A stretch of 64,000 nucleotides of DNA from Alteromonas macleodii ATCC 27126 (GTDB lineage: Bacteria; Pseudomonadota; Gammaproteobacteria; Enterobacterales; Alteromonadaceae). Position numbers and translations under genes: made by a program. The notes under the pieces were generated by a model. It did no database searches. It was not told where the DNA came from and saw only the letters and a list, made by a program, of their open reading frames with translations. This document shows, in pieces, positions 1-7,521 of the stretch; the first letter of the stretch is position 1; each line of letters starts with the position of its first letter. The stretch lies in NCBI RefSeq assembly GCF_000172635.2, contig NC_018632.1, positions 1,488,001-1,552,000 of the forward strand, written 5' to 3'.

Positions 1-1
1 T

Positions 2-997
2 ATCCGCTTCAAAAACCCTTTAGAAGGTAAAGTGGTAATTAATGATCACGTGCGTGGAAAAATCGAGATTAGCAATACTGAGCTAGACGATCTTATTATT
101 CAGCGCTCTGACGGTACCCCTACATATAACTTCTGTGTAGTTGTTGATGATTGGGATATGGGTATTACTCACGTAGTTCGTGGTGAAGACCATATTAATA
201 ACACGCCACGTCAAATCAATATTCTTGAAGCGCTTGGTGCACCTGTTCCAGAATATGCTCACGTTTCTATGATTTTAGGTGATGACGGCAAGAAGTTATC
301 TAAGCGTCATGGCGCTGTAAGCGTGATGCAATATCGCGATGATGGTTTCCTACCGCAAGCTGTGCTTAATTACCTTGTTAGGTTGGGGTGGTCTCACGGC
401 GATCAAGAAATTTTCTCAGTTGATGAAATGATTGAGAAATTCAGCTTAGATGCCATTGGGCAATCTGCATCGGCATTTAACACAGAAAAGCTAATCTGGT
501 TGAATCAACACTACATTAAGACATTACCAGCAAGTGAAGTTGCGTCACACGCTAAATGGCACTTTGAAGAGTTGAATGTTGATTTAACGACAGGCCCAGC
601 GCTTGAATCTATAATTGCTATTCAGGCCGATAGAGTAAAAACGCTAAAAGAGTTAGCTGAGATTTCTACGTACTTTTATCAAGACTATGAAGATTTTGAT
701 GCGAACGCAGCAAAAAAACACCTTCGCCCAGTCGCTCGCGGCCCATTAGAGCTTGCTAAAGATAAATTAATGGCAATTGAAGAGTGGAACCCAGAAAATA
801 TTCAGGCTGCTATAAATAGTACAGCCGAAGAATTGGAAGTGGGCATGGGGAAAGTAGGTATGCCGCTGCGTGTAGCTGTGACAGGTGGTGGTAATTCACC
901 GTCGTTAGATATCACGTTGAATCTTATCTCAAAAGAGAAAATTGGCGAGAGAATCGACAAAGCGCTTACTTTTATAGCAAACAGAGAAAATTCATAA
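2..997 (+). CDS. gltX: Glutamyl-tRNA synthetase, C-terminal part (5' end outside window)
   Basis: Charges tRNA-Glu with glutamate in the cytoplasm. The frame is open from base 2, so the gene starts upstream and only about the last 331 residues are visible. The class I synthetase signature corresponding to KMSKS reads KKLSKR (codons near 290-307), as usual for bacterial GluRS, and is preceded by the conserved [14 protein letters not shown] stretch that binds the acceptor end. The C-terminal helical anticodon-binding part follows to the stop. It lies directly upstream of a tRNA-Ala/tRNA-Glu transcription unit, so the enzyme gene and two of its substrate tRNAs are neighbours; the tRNAs have their own promoter. 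Identity is clear; the true start is not in the window. Confidence 0.97.
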   Translation: MRFKNPLEGKVVINDHVRGKIEISNTELDDLIIQRSDGTPTYNFCVVVDDWDMGITHVVRGEDHINNTPRQINILEALGAPVPEYAHVSMILGDDGKKLSKRHGAVSVMQYRDDGFLPQAVLNYLVRLGWSHGDQEIFSVDEMIEKFSLDAIGQSASAFNTEKLIWLNQHYIKTLPASEVASHAKWHFEELNVDLTTGPALESIIAIQADRVKTLKELAEISTYFYQDYEDFDANAAKKHLRPVARGPLELAKDKLMAIEEWNPENIQAAINSTAEELEVGMGKVGMPLRVAVTGGGNSPSLDITLNLISKEKIGERIDKALTFIANRENS

Positions 998-1005
998 AAA
1001 AAGCG

Positions 1006-1034
1006 TTGACATGACAGGGGGGGATGCCTAGAAT
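1006..1034 (+). promoter_or_regulatory. Sigma-70 promoter of the tRNA-Ala/tRNA-Glu unit
   Basis: A perfect -35 TTGACA (1006-1011) is followed after 17 bases by TAGAAT (1029-1034). The discriminator just after it is GC-rich (GCGCCCCGC), the arrangement typical of growth-rate and stringent-controlled stable RNA promoters. It begins 8 bases after the gltX stop and lies about 50 bases upstream of tRNA-Ala. Confidence 0.85.
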
Positions 1035-1082
1035 GCGCCCCGCTGTCACGGAACAGTCACACAAAATGACTGGTACCATGAT

Positions 1083-1158
1083 GGGGCCATAGCTCAGCTG
1101 GGAGAGCGCCTGCATGGCATGCAGGAGGTCGGCGGTTCGATCCCGCCTGGCTCCACCA
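1083..1158 (+). tRNA. tRNA-Ala (anticodon GGC)
   Basis: A 76-base cloverleaf with encoded CCA. The acceptor arm GGGGCCA pairs with TGGCTCC, the anticodon stem CCTGC/GCAGG encloses ATGGCAT with anticodon GGC, and the T arm carries GGTTCGATCC. It is the first gene of the unit driven by the promoter at 1006-1034. Confidence 0.97.
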
Positions 1159-1251
1159 AGTCACATTGAGATGTGGTTTGATATAGGCTGAAGTTGTTAA
1201 GGCAGCTTCGGACTGAAAAATTCGAAAATTTAGTTTCGAAGAAAGAATTCA

Positions 1252-1281
1252 GTCCCCTTCGTCTAGAGGCCTAGGACACCG
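1252..1281 (+). pseudogene. Truncated tRNA-Glu copy (5' 30 bases only)
   Basis: These 30 bases are identical to the first 30 of the two intact tRNA-Glu genes (acceptor 5' strand, D arm, start of the anticodon stem). The sequence then departs into GGTTCACTTCGC, which belongs to the spacer repeat seen before the next tRNA copy. No anticodon or 3' half follows, so it cannot form a tRNA. It is probably the remnant of unequal recombination between tandem tRNA-Glu units. Confidence 0.85.
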
Positions 1282-1284
1282 GGT

Positions 1285-1337
1285 TCACTTCGCTTTACTG
1301 AAAATCTTGAAAGCGGTGCTTTCTAAAGAAAGTTTCA
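1285..1337 (+). repeat. tRNA spacer repeat, copy A, hairpin-forming
   Basis: About 53 bases beginning TCACTTCGCTTTACTGAAA and ending GTTTCA directly before tRNA-Glu 1. A second, roughly 85 percent similar copy lies at 1517-1568 before tRNA-Glu 2. It can fold into a hairpin (ACTGAAA with TTTCAGT, GAAAGC with GCTTTC) whose 3' arm runs into the first two bases of the tRNA. A shorter analogue (GGACTGAA/TTCAGTCC, 1210-1255) precedes the truncated copy. Confidence 0.7.
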
Positions 1338-1413
1338 GTCCCCTTCGTCTAGAGGCCTAGGACACCGCCCTTTCACGGCGGTAACAGGGGTTCGAATCCC
1401 CTAGGGGACGCCA
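1338..1413 (+). tRNA. tRNA-Glu (anticodon TTC), copy 1
   Basis: A 76-base cloverleaf with encoded CCA. The acceptor arm GTCCCCT pairs with AGGGGAC, the anticodon loop CTTTCAC carries TTC, and the T arm is AGGGGTTCGAATCCCCT. It is identical to the copy at 1569 and lies in the same transcript as tRNA-Ala. Confidence 0.97.
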
Positions 1414-1516
1414 TTTTATCGCGTCACAGTCGATTAAAACTGTGAAATAGGCTGGAGTTGATTATTCAACTTCTGACTGAAAGTTTCGGTAGGGTAAGGT
1501 CGCTCAGTTAGCTGAC

Positions 1517-1568
1517 TCACTTCGCCTTACTGAAATCTCGAAAGCGTTGCTTCCGAAAGAAATTTTCA
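1517..1568 (+). repeat. tRNA spacer repeat, copy B, hairpin-forming
   Basis: The partner of the spacer at 1285-1337. It starts TCACTTCGCCTTACTGAAA and ends AATTTTCA at the 5' end of the second intact tRNA-Glu. The ACTGAAA / TTTCAGT pairing is kept although bases in the loop side have changed, which suggests the hairpin is maintained. Confidence 0.65.
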
Positions 1569-1644
1569 GTCCCCTTCGTCTAGAGGCCTAGGACACCGCC
1601 CTTTCACGGCGGTAACAGGGGTTCGAATCCCCTAGGGGACGCCA
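1569..1644 (+). tRNA. tRNA-Glu (anticodon TTC), copy 2
   Basis: A 76-base tRNA with CCA, identical in sequence to the copy at 1338-1413. It is the last gene of the tRNA unit; a strong terminator begins 9 bases downstream. Confidence 0.97.
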
Positions 1645-1652
1645 TATCGAAA

Positions 1653-1678
1653 AAACCAGCCATTCGGCTGGTTTTTTT
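1653..1678 (+). terminator. Rho-independent terminator of the tRNA unit
   Basis: Stem AAACCAGCC / GGCTGGTTT with loop ATTC, running straight into a T tract. It closes the tRNA-Ala/tRNA-Glu transcript. Confidence 0.92.
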
Positions 1679-1699
1679 GTTTCTGGCTTAAAACTTTGT

Positions 1700-1773
1700 G
1701 GACAGACACTGCAATTAAATCTGTAAGCAAATAGATGCAAAGCCATTTTAAGAAAGCTTCAGTGGACAGACAC
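1700..1773. repeat. Two GGACAGACAC words in the 1645-1992 gap
   Basis: Exact copies of the dispersed 10-base word at 1700-1709 and 1764-1773, both reading GGACAGACAC on the plus strand, the direction of the flanking genes. A degraded form (AGACATACACC) follows near 1804. Apart from the tRNA terminator, I see nothing else in this 348-base gap except the ribosome site AAAGAGGTG before 1993. Confidence 0.85.
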
Positions 1774-1992
1774 TCTTCTTTCCCTCTTTAAACCATCTAC
1801 CTAGACATACACCGATCATTTTCATCGGAATTTGCAATTCTTACAAAAGAGGCGTCAACACCTTCGCGCAAGTACTTTTCAGAGGTTCAATGCGTAAAGA
1901 ACTCATGTCACAACCCTTTAAGAAACTTTTGTGTGATAGATACGTGAGCTTGTTGAACTGTTATGATCTAAAAAATACAAAAGAGGTGTTAT

Positions 1993-2898
1993 ATGCAGAA
2001 TTATCCAATTGGAACTCCTGGTGAGCCGTGGGGCGAAGAAGAAAAAGCCCAATGGAAAGCACAGCAGACTGTGAAAAGAAGTTATCAGGAAGAAGTACTT
2101 AATAAACTCTTCAGCATTATCCCTGAAGGCTTTGAGTTAAAGCAGTATGGCGCACTTCCTTATGATACAGCGCGTTACCCACTATATGCTGTAATTCCCA
2201 AGAGTTTTGACGCTGAAAAGCCGTCTGCACTCGTTACAGGCGGTGTTCACGGCTACGAAACTAGTGGTGTGCAAGGAGCGCTTCAATTTATTGAAACAAA
2301 GTTGGCTCAGTACGCAGAGCAAGTAAATATAGTTGTGGTGCCATGTGTAAGTCCCTGGGGATACGAGTCGATAAATCGATGGAACCCAATGGCATTAGAT
2401 CCGAATCGCTCGTTTTACAGTGATTCTCCTGCACCAGAGTCTGCTCAGCTTATGCAATTAGTATCTGATTTAGCGTTATCTCTTACGCTTCATATTGATT
2501 TGCACGAAACGACAGACACGGACAATAGTGAGTTTAGACCAGCACTGGCTGCGCGGGATGGGGTGACCCATGATAACTGGAACATTCCAGATGGTTTCTA
2601 TACGGTTGCTAATACTCCAAGCCCCCAAATAGAGTTTCAAAAAGCAGTTATTGAGGCTGTGAAAAAAGTAACGCATATCGCACCGGCCGATGAAAACGGA
2701 AAGATTATAGGTGCAGATGTGGTGAGTGAAGGTGTAATTTGCTATGACAAGAAGTCGTTGTACCTTTGTGGAGGTATGACAGATGCTAAGTACGTCACAA
2801 CTACAGAAGTCTATCCCGATAGCGATAATGCGACACCCGAAAATTGCAATGATGCTCAGGTGGCCGCAATTTGCGCTGCACTCGATTATTTAAATTAG
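1993..2898 (+). CDS. M14-family zinc carboxypeptidase-like protein
   Basis: A 301-residue cytoplasmic protein (no signal peptide) of the M14 metallocarboxypeptidase/succinylglutamate desuccinylase-like fold. The first zinc-ligand pair is GGVHGYE (H86, E89), an N-R pair appears in LDPNRSF (about 136-141), and the second zinc histidine is in HIDLHE (about 167-172). These are in the order expected for M14 enzymes, so hydrolysis of a peptide or amide bond is likely, but the substrate cannot be read from sequence. The start is supported by AAAGAGGTG 7 bases upstream. It stands alone: two dispersed words lie in the gap before it and a hairpin at 2933 follows it. Confidence 0.8.
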   Translation: MQNYPIGTPGEPWGEEEKAQWKAQQTVKRSYQEEVLNKLFSIIPEGFELKQYGALPYDTARYPLYAVIPKSFDAEKPSALVTGGVHGYETSGVQGALQFIETKLAQYAEQVNIVVVPCVSPWGYESINRWNPMALDPNRSFYSDSPAPESAQLMQLVSDLALSLTLHIDLHETTDTDNSEFRPALAARDGVTHDNWNIPDGFYTVANTPSPQIEFQKAVIEAVKKVTHIAPADENGKIIGADVVSEGVICYDKKSLYLCGGMTDAKYVTTTEVYPDSDNATPENCNDAQVAAICAALDYLN

Positions 2899-2932
2899 AC
2901 GCTTGAACGTTTAGACGTCTAGATGTATATTT

Positions 2933-2954
2933 GAGCCTCTTTTTTAGGAGGCTC
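2933..2954 (+). promoter_or_regulatory. Hairpin holding the Shine-Dalgarno of the next gene
   Basis: GAGCCTC (2933-2939) can pair with GAGGCTC (2948-2954). The ribosome site AGGAGG (2946-2951) of the gene at 2958 lies inside the 3' arm. It may act as a weak terminator for the peptidase gene or restrain translation of the small gene; only the pairing is directly visible. Confidence 0.5.
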
Positions 2955-2957
2955 TTT

Positions 2958-3179
2958 GTGTTTACTTATTCTGCGGTTATTTACGACGGTAAAAAGCAAA
3001 ATTTAGTGAGGTATGACTGTGGGACAGACACTGAGTTTTCCTCATATCTTGAATCGCGCTTTGGTTGTCATGTCTGTTTGTGGTCCAATAAAGAGCTATC
3101 AGAAACTACAATGGCAGCTATCGCAGCTTCGCGAGTACAGAGTAAAAAAGACGGTCTGGATAAAACAGAAGCTTTATGA
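2958..3179 (+). CDS. Small conserved-looking hypothetical protein (73 aa)
   Basis: I do not recognise the family. The GTG start at 2958 is chosen because AGGAGG lies 6 bases upstream; an upstream TTG at 2931 has no ribosome site. The protein starts MFTYSAVIYDG and has no obvious membrane segment. Its stop overlaps the start of the DUF1289 gene as ATGA (3176-3179), which argues for translational coupling and for this being a real gene. One exact GGACAGACAC word (3022-3031) lies inside it and encodes part of GTDTEF. Confidence 0.55.
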   Translation: MFTYSAVIYDGKKQNLVRYDCGTDTEFSSYLESRFGCHVCLWSNKELSETTMAAIAASRVQSKKDGLDKTEAL

Positions 3180-3364
3180 ACTTAATTTCCCCATGTGTAG
3201 CCTTGTGCAAATTAACCGAAGAAGACATTTGCATTGGGTGTAAACGTACGATTGAAGAAATCATTAATTGGCGGACATACACCGATAATCAAAAGAAGGC
3301 CGTATTCACTCGCCTTGAAAATTTAGAAAAGGAAGCCGCTACCCAGTCACAGCCTCGTAAATAG
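3176..3364 (+). CDS. DUF1289 family protein, four-cysteine motif
   Basis: A 62-residue protein with the DUF1289 pattern SPCVALC...CIGCKRT followed by EIINW. Cysteines at about 7, 11, 19 and 22 are spaced as a possible metal site. The molecular role of this family is not established. It overlaps the preceding small gene by ATGA, so both are probably translated from one message. A degenerate word (GGACATACACC) near 3274 lies within the codons for WRTYTD. Confidence 0.85.
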   Translation: MNLISPCVALCKLTEEDICIGCKRTIEEIINWRTYTDNQKKAVFTRLENLEKEAATQSQPRK

Positions 3365-3401
3365 GCTAAGTGCGAACTTCTATCAAGAACTTTCTACATA
3401 T

Positions 3402-3489
3402 GGACAGACACACAAGCTTTTCTATTCGTATAGAATTAGAAGCCTGCATCACTCCCACATGAATTAAAGTGTCTAGCGGACAGACACTT
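3402..3489. repeat. GGACAGACAC words, one inside a short palindrome
   Basis: Exact words at 3402-3411 and 3478-3487 in the 283-base gap before dusC. The second forms an inverted repeat with an upstream half copy, AAGTGTCT ... AGACACTT (3467-3489). A weaker form (AGACAGTCAC) follows at 3540. Confidence 0.8.
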
Positions 3490-3647
3490 ACTAAATTTAA
3501 ATAGCTGCAATTTAAAACCACCTTAAATGCACCTTAAATAGACAGTCACAGAAGTTGAAAAACTAAGCATCAAAGCCTGGCTGATATAAGTGCTTTTTGC
3601 TAAACTCCCGCGCCAATTTTATGTTCTATTAATCTGAGACGTTTGCA

Positions 3648-4586
3648 ATGAGAGTAATGCTTGCCCCTATGGAGGGCGTTGTCGACCACTTAATGAGAGA
3701 TATGCTCACTCGCGTGGGTGGTTTCGATCAGTGTGTTACTGAATTTGTAAGAGTGGTCGATCAAAAATTACCAAAGAAAACGTTTTATAGACTTTGTCCT
3801 GAGCTTCATAATGGCGGCAAAACTCCGGCAGGTGTGCCTGTCCGAGTTCAATTATTAGGACAACATCCACAGTGGCTTGCAGAGAATGCACAAACAGCAA
3901 TAGAGCTGGGCTCTCCTGGTGTTGACCTAAATTTTGGTTGCCCTGCCAAAACAGTTAATAAGAGTAAGGGCGGGGCGGTTTTGTTGAAAGAAACCCAAAC
4001 CCTTTATGACATTGTGAAAGCTGTAAGGGACGCTGTTCCTGCAGAAATCCCAGTTTCAGCCAAAATCAGACTAGGTTTTGAAGACAAATCTTTAGCTATC
4101 GAGAATGCTATAGCTATCACTGAAGCGGGCGCTTCTGAGCTCGTTGTTCATGCGCGGACCAAAACGGAGGGGTATAAACCACCGGCGTATTGGGACTGGA
4201 TAGCGAAGATAAAACAACACACCGATATTCCACTTGTCGCAAATGGTGAAATTTGGAACGCTGAAGACGCTCAGCGTTGTCAGAGCCAATCAGAGTGTAC
4301 CAACCTTATGATTGGACGAGGTGCATTGGCAATGCCTAATTTGGCGATGAGTATTAAAGAGGGTGTAGCACCTATGCCATGGTCTGAACTGGCTGCTTTG
4401 CTGATTCAGTACTCTGGCTACGAAATTTTTGGTGATAAGGGCAAATATTACCCCAACCGAATTAAGCAATGGTGCGGCTATCTGAAAAGACAATACCCTG
4501 AAGCTGAAGTTCTGTTCAACGACATAAGGCGCCTAACGAAATCTCAGGACATTGTTGATGTGCTTGCACGCCAAGCCGATATTTAG
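3648..4586 (+). CDS. dusC: tRNA-dihydrouridine(16) synthase DusC
   Basis: An FMN-dependent enzyme that reduces uridine 16 in the tRNA D loop. The 312 residues match the family length. The N-terminus MRVMLAPMEGVVDHLMRDML and the block TEFVRVVDQ..P are DusC-specific. The catalytic cysteine sits in NFGCPAKTVN (C98), followed by the FMN-site segments SAKIRLG, VVHARTK, VANGEI and MIGRGAL. The C-terminal helical domain (RIKQWCGYLKRQYPEA) is typical of the C16-specific subgroup. It is a single gene whose 3' end faces the transposase gene with a gap of only 29 bases. Confidence 0.95.
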   Translation: MRVMLAPMEGVVDHLMRDMLTRVGGFDQCVTEFVRVVDQKLPKKTFYRLCPELHNGGKTPAGVPVRVQLLGQHPQWLAENAQTAIELGSPGVDLNFGCPAKTVNKSKGGAVLLKETQTLYDIVKAVRDAVPAEIPVSAKIRLGFEDKSLAIENAIAITEAGASELVVHARTKTEGYKPPAYWDWIAKIKQHTDIPLVANGEIWNAEDAQRCQSQSECTNLMIGRGALAMPNLAMSIKEGVAPMPWSELAALLIQYSGYEIFGDKGKYYPNRIKQWCGYLKRQYPEAEVLFNDIRRLTKSQDIVDVLARQADI

Positions 4587-4615
4587 CCAAGTACTTTTGC
4601 AATAGTGTTAGAGGT

Positions 4616-5590
4616 TCACGACAGATACCTTTGGGCATTTGCAACGTTTGGGCGACATGCCCTTTGGCAGCATCTGGCGAAATTCTCCATCATCTCGGGG
4701 CAACCGACAGGCCCAGTAAAAAGTGTTTCAAAATTACTAGTTACTAGCTGCCAGTTTTCTTTTGTCATTCCAAGCTTACTTAGCAAGCGGTTAGGAAGCT
4801 TTGGGACTTTGCAGATATCGTTATTACTCTCTGCATTCATCGTATCAGTGATAAGCTGCAAATAATCGGTAAATGCGAAGGGCAACGGCACTGTGTTCTT
4901 GTGGTGACTATCGCTAAAGGGCATCAAAAACTTAGGCGTTTTATTCGAGCGTTTGGCATTCAACCGATATTGGATACTAGTATGGTGAGAGTTGCTTAGC
5001 GTCGTCGCTATTTTTGCTCGAATGGGATTTAAATCGACGTAAGCCATTACACTGGCCAGTGCTTTCTCATCGAGTATAGCTTGTGACCTAAACCTTCTTT
5101 CCCAGAAATAGCCCTTACATTCATCTTCTTTGTTAGCTCTTCGAGCAATATATTCATTGAGCATACGCATAAACCAGCTGATGCTTTGAAGTCGCTCTCG
5201 ATATAAAACAGATAATGATTTCAATTCAGCAAGTTCTTCTGACGTTACAGAATCAAAGTTTTCTAAATATCGCTGCACTACGGGCGGGCATTTATAAAAC
5301 ATCCTCCACCGAAGCAAGACCTCATCCATCGTCCAGCCTTCAGCTCTGCCTTTTGCTATATGTAATACCACATGAATGTGATTGTGCATAACAGCGTAGG
5401 CGCATAGGTCGATGGCAAAAGCTTGAGAAAGCTTATGGAGCCTGTCTTGAATCCACTTTCTTCTATGCTCATAGTTTATGCCAGTGCGGGCATCGCGACC
5501 ACAAAGGTAAGATTGCCTCACGCAGCGAGAAATGCAGTGGTAATAAGGTGTAACATCAGTATTTATTTGCTTGTAACGAGGTAGAGGCAT
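4616..5590 (-). CDS. RAYT / Y1-type transposase (REP-associated tyrosine transposase family)
   Basis: A 324-residue HUH-type single-strand endonuclease relative of IS200/IS605 TnpA. The start region YYHCISRCVRQSYLCG is typical of this family; the HUH metal site is in MHNHIHVV (H71 and H73), and the conserved AYVDLNPIRA block lies in the second half. It is longer than classical TnpA (about 140-150 aa), as in the domesticated RAYT group, and no terminal hairpins of a mobile IS are obvious at its borders. RAYTs are known to be linked to dispersed short palindromic REP elements. Here three GTGTCTGTCC-type words and a hairpin lie within 350 bases of its 5' end, with GGTCTTTGGGACAG just upstream. 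The catalytic tyrosine was not assigned with certainty. Confidence 0.85.
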   Translation of the reverse strand: MPLPRYKQINTDVTPYYHCISRCVRQSYLCGRDARTGINYEHRRKWIQDRLHKLSQAFAIDLCAYAVMHNHIHVVLHIAKGRAEGWTMDEVLLRWRMFYKCPPVVQRYLENFDSVTSEELAELKSLSVLYRERLQSISWFMRMLNEYIARRANKEDECKGYFWERRFRSQAILDEKALASVMAYVDLNPIRAKIATTLSNSHHTSIQYRLNAKRSNKTPKFLMPFSDSHHKNTVPLPFAFTDYLQLITDTMNAESNNDICKVPKLPNRLLSKLGMTKENWQLVTSNFETLFTGPVGCPEMMENFARCCQRACRPNVANAQRYLS

Positions 5591-5722
5591 ATCCGTATCC
5601 CATAGTTATTTATTGACATTATGAGATTTACGGCGTCAATTTTAAGTGGTCTTTGGGACAGTTTTAGGGACGGTTATTTTTCATGAGTGCTCTTTCGATC
5701 AAATCTCAGAACTGGCAATCGT

Positions 5723-5896
5723 GGACAGACACTCGAATTTCATAACGGATAGACGTCAATCGTTAAGTCTATTTGACCCAAAAGAAAAAGGACAGACACC
5801 CTTATTCGCCGGGTTTCTGTCCTTTCTAATTTCCTTATTGCAAAGCCGCCTCTACTAGCAAGAGGACTAAGCAAAAGTACCAACGAGTGTCTGTCC
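5723..5896. repeat. Dispersed words and hairpin upstream of the RAYT gene
   Basis: GGACAGACAC at 5723-5732 and 5790-5799 and GTGTCTGTCC at 5887-5896. The middle copy forms a hairpin at 5787-5825: AAAGGACAGA-C-ACCC pairs with GGGT-T-TCTGTCCTTT with one internal mismatch. The rest of the 5591-5921 gap holds a GGGACAG/GGGACGG stretch at 5656-5675 but no gene I can support. Confidence 0.85.
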
Positions 5897-5921
5897 CTAA
5901 CAATTTAATTTAAAGGGCAAG

Positions 5922-6104
5922 TTATACAAACACGTCAACCCTAGAACCCACACGCCCATCGTTAGCGCTTGAGGTCTGCTGTGTGCTCTGGGGCTGAGTC
6001 TCGCGACTTTCTTGCACATTACGGGGCTCAACCTGTTGAGTAGGTCGCTGTGGCGATTCTAAGACAGTGGAAACAGGAGACGAATTAACAGAAGAAACGT
6101 CCAT
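5922..6104 (-). CDS. Small hypothetical protein rich in Ser/Thr/Gln (60 aa)
   Basis: No family recognised. The start at 6104 (MDVSSVNSS) is chosen because GAGG lies 7 bases upstream; the ATG 15 bases further up has no ribosome site. The product is hydrophilic and low in complexity (many Ser, Thr, Gln, Pro), probably disordered, ending GSRVDVFV. It has no signal peptide or membrane segment. It lies between the RAYT region and tesA on the same strand. Confidence 0.5.
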   Translation of the reverse strand: MDVSSVNSSPVSTVLESPQRPTQQVEPRNVQESRETQPQSTQQTSSANDGRVGSRVDVFV

Positions 6105-6149
6105 AAACAAACCTCGCATTTAAAAAATCACTTGATAAGATTAGCACAA

Positions 6150-6806
6150 TTATTGAGCGCTAAGAATTAAACTTCTTAAGTGTCTGTCCATAAAATTAGC
6201 GATCAAAGGCTGTGCCTCAGCATTGGGATGAATACCATCGTTTTGCATTAAGTCCTTATTTAGCGCTATTTCTTCAAGGAAAAATGGAATTTTTTGAACG
6301 TCCTGAGCTTCCGCTACTTTATTGAAGTTTTGAGTAAACATCTGCGTATAGCGCTTGCCATAATTAGAAGGAATTTGCATTTCTTGCAGAAACACTACGG
6401 CATTACTCTCCTTCGCAACACTTACCAGTGAATCTAAATTATCCCTAATCTTACCGATATTATGGCCCTGAAGGCCGTCATTACCGCCCAGTTCAATCAA
6501 TACATGGGTAGGGTTGTGTTGCTCTAATAAACGGGGAAATCGCGCTAAACCACCGTCAGTGGTCTCTCCGCTTACCGCAGCATTTACAATATCAATCGGA
6601 ATGTTGTCGTCTTGCCACATCTTTTGTAACAAACTGACCCAACCCTCATGTTGCTGTAATCCATAAGCCGCGGATAAACTGTCACCTAAGATAAGTAAAA
6701 CCGCATTTTCGCTTGTGTCGCTCTGCTCGGCTTGATCTGATAGCGCTTGAAAGGGTATTAAAAGAATAAGTAAAAACGCGAACAAACAACGAAATTTAAC
6801 AAACAC
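6150..6806 (-). CDS. tesA: Periplasmic GDSL esterase / acyl-CoA thioesterase I
   Basis: A lysophospholipase L1-like SGNH hydrolase acting on acyl thioesters and esters in the periplasm. The GTG start at 6806 is preferred because AGAGG sits 8 bases upstream and because it begins directly at a signal peptide (residues 1 to about 24, ending QALS). The frame is open further upstream but would run into the divergent ybbA gene. Block I is LGDSLS (Ser about 43), GGND supplies the oxyanion Asn, and DGIHPN holds the Asp and His. Length 218 aa compares with 208 for E. coli TesA. The divergent tesA/ybbA arrangement is conserved in enterics. The last codons (MDRHL) are made by a GTGTCTGTCC word at 6180-6189. 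Confidence 0.93.
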   Translation of the reverse strand: MFVKFRCLFAFLLILLIPFQALSDQAEQSDTSENAVLLILGDSLSAAYGLQQHEGWVSLLQKMWQDDNIPIDIVNAAVSGETTDGGLARFPRLLEQHNPTHVLIELGGNDGLQGHNIGKIRDNLDSLVSVAKESNAVVFLQEMQIPSNYGKRYTQMFTQNFNKVAEAQDVQKIPFFLEEIALNKDLMQNDGIHPNAEAQPLIANFMDRHLRSLILSAQ

Positions 6807-6822
6807 GAATTGATGACCTCTT

Positions 6823-7521
6823 ATGATAAAAGCTAATGCTGTAACCAAAGTAGTGGATACGAGTGAAGGTTCACTGCAGATCCTTCGTCCTATTTCTTTT
6901 GAAGTCAAGTCTGGTGAGTCCGTTGCCATTATTGGCGCGTCAGGCTCGGGTAAGTCAACTCTTTTGGGCTTGTTAGCTGGACTTGACCAAGTTACAGAAG
7001 GGGAAATTTTCTTAGATGGCGAAGCACTTCACAGTATGAATGAAGAAGAGCGCGCAATTTTAAGAGGAAATAAAGTAGGCTTCATCTTCCAAAGCTTTAT
7101 GTTAGTTCAAAGCTTAACAGCCTTAGAAAACGTGATGCTACCGGCAGAAATTGCAGGGCTTGATAACCCAAGGGCACTAGCTTTGGGTATTCTAGAGCAA
7201 GTCGGATTGAAACATCGCGCACATCACTTCCCGAATCAGTTGTCGGGGGGCGAGCAACAGCGTGTTGCCATAGCGCGAGCATTTATTACCTCTCCCAAAA
7301 TACTTTTCGCCGATGAGCCTACCGGCAACCTAGACGCCAAAAATAGTGAAAAAATCGAAGCGCTGTTGTTTGAGATGAATAGAGAAAAAGGCACAACTCT
7401 CGTACTCGTAACTCATGATAACGAGCTTGCGGAACATTGTGACAGGCAACTCACTATGAATGCTGGCGAATTAGTTGAAACAACTGGCGCGAACACAATG
7501 AATAAGAAAGAGGCGGTTTAG
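6823..7521 (+). CDS. ybbA: ABC transporter ATP-binding protein YbbA
   Basis: A 232-residue cytoplasmic ATPase of the LolD/MacB-like family. Walker A is GASGSGKST (38-46), the Q-loop glutamine is in FIFQSF (90), the signature is LSGGEQQ (140-146) and Walker B is ILFADEPT (160-167), followed by a VTHD switch histidine. The gene begins 16 bases from the divergent tesA start, and its stop codon is followed immediately by the ATG of the permease gene, so the two form one operon. The natural substrate of YbbAP is not firmly known; the tesA neighbourhood suggests a lipid-related or exported-ester role. Confidence 0.93.
   Translation: MIKANAVTKVVDTSEGSLQILRPISFEVKSGESVAIIGASGSGKSTLLGLLAGLDQVTEGEIFLDGEALHSMNEEERAILRGNKVGFIFQSFMLVQSLTALENVMLPAEIAGLDNPRALALGILEQVGLKHRAHHFPNQLSGGEQQRVAIARAFITSPKILFADEPTGNLDAKNSEKIEALLFEMNREKGTTLVLVTHDNELAEHCDRQLTMNAGELVETTGANTMNKKEAV

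Noticed and set aside
1497..1516. TAAGGTCGCTCAGTTAGCTGA resembles the D arm of a tRNA (GCTCAGTT).
   Set aside because: No matching acceptor, anticodon or T arm follows; the stretch belongs to the tRNA spacer.
3013..3243. A 76-codon plus-strand frame overlapping the 73-residue small gene and the DUF1289 gene.
   Set aside because: It conflicts with two coupled genes that have a good ribosome site and a clear Cys motif.
4616..5896. The RAYT gene with flanking words as a complete mobile IS.
   Set aside because: No pair of matching terminal hairpins or target duplication brackets the gene; it looks domesticated.
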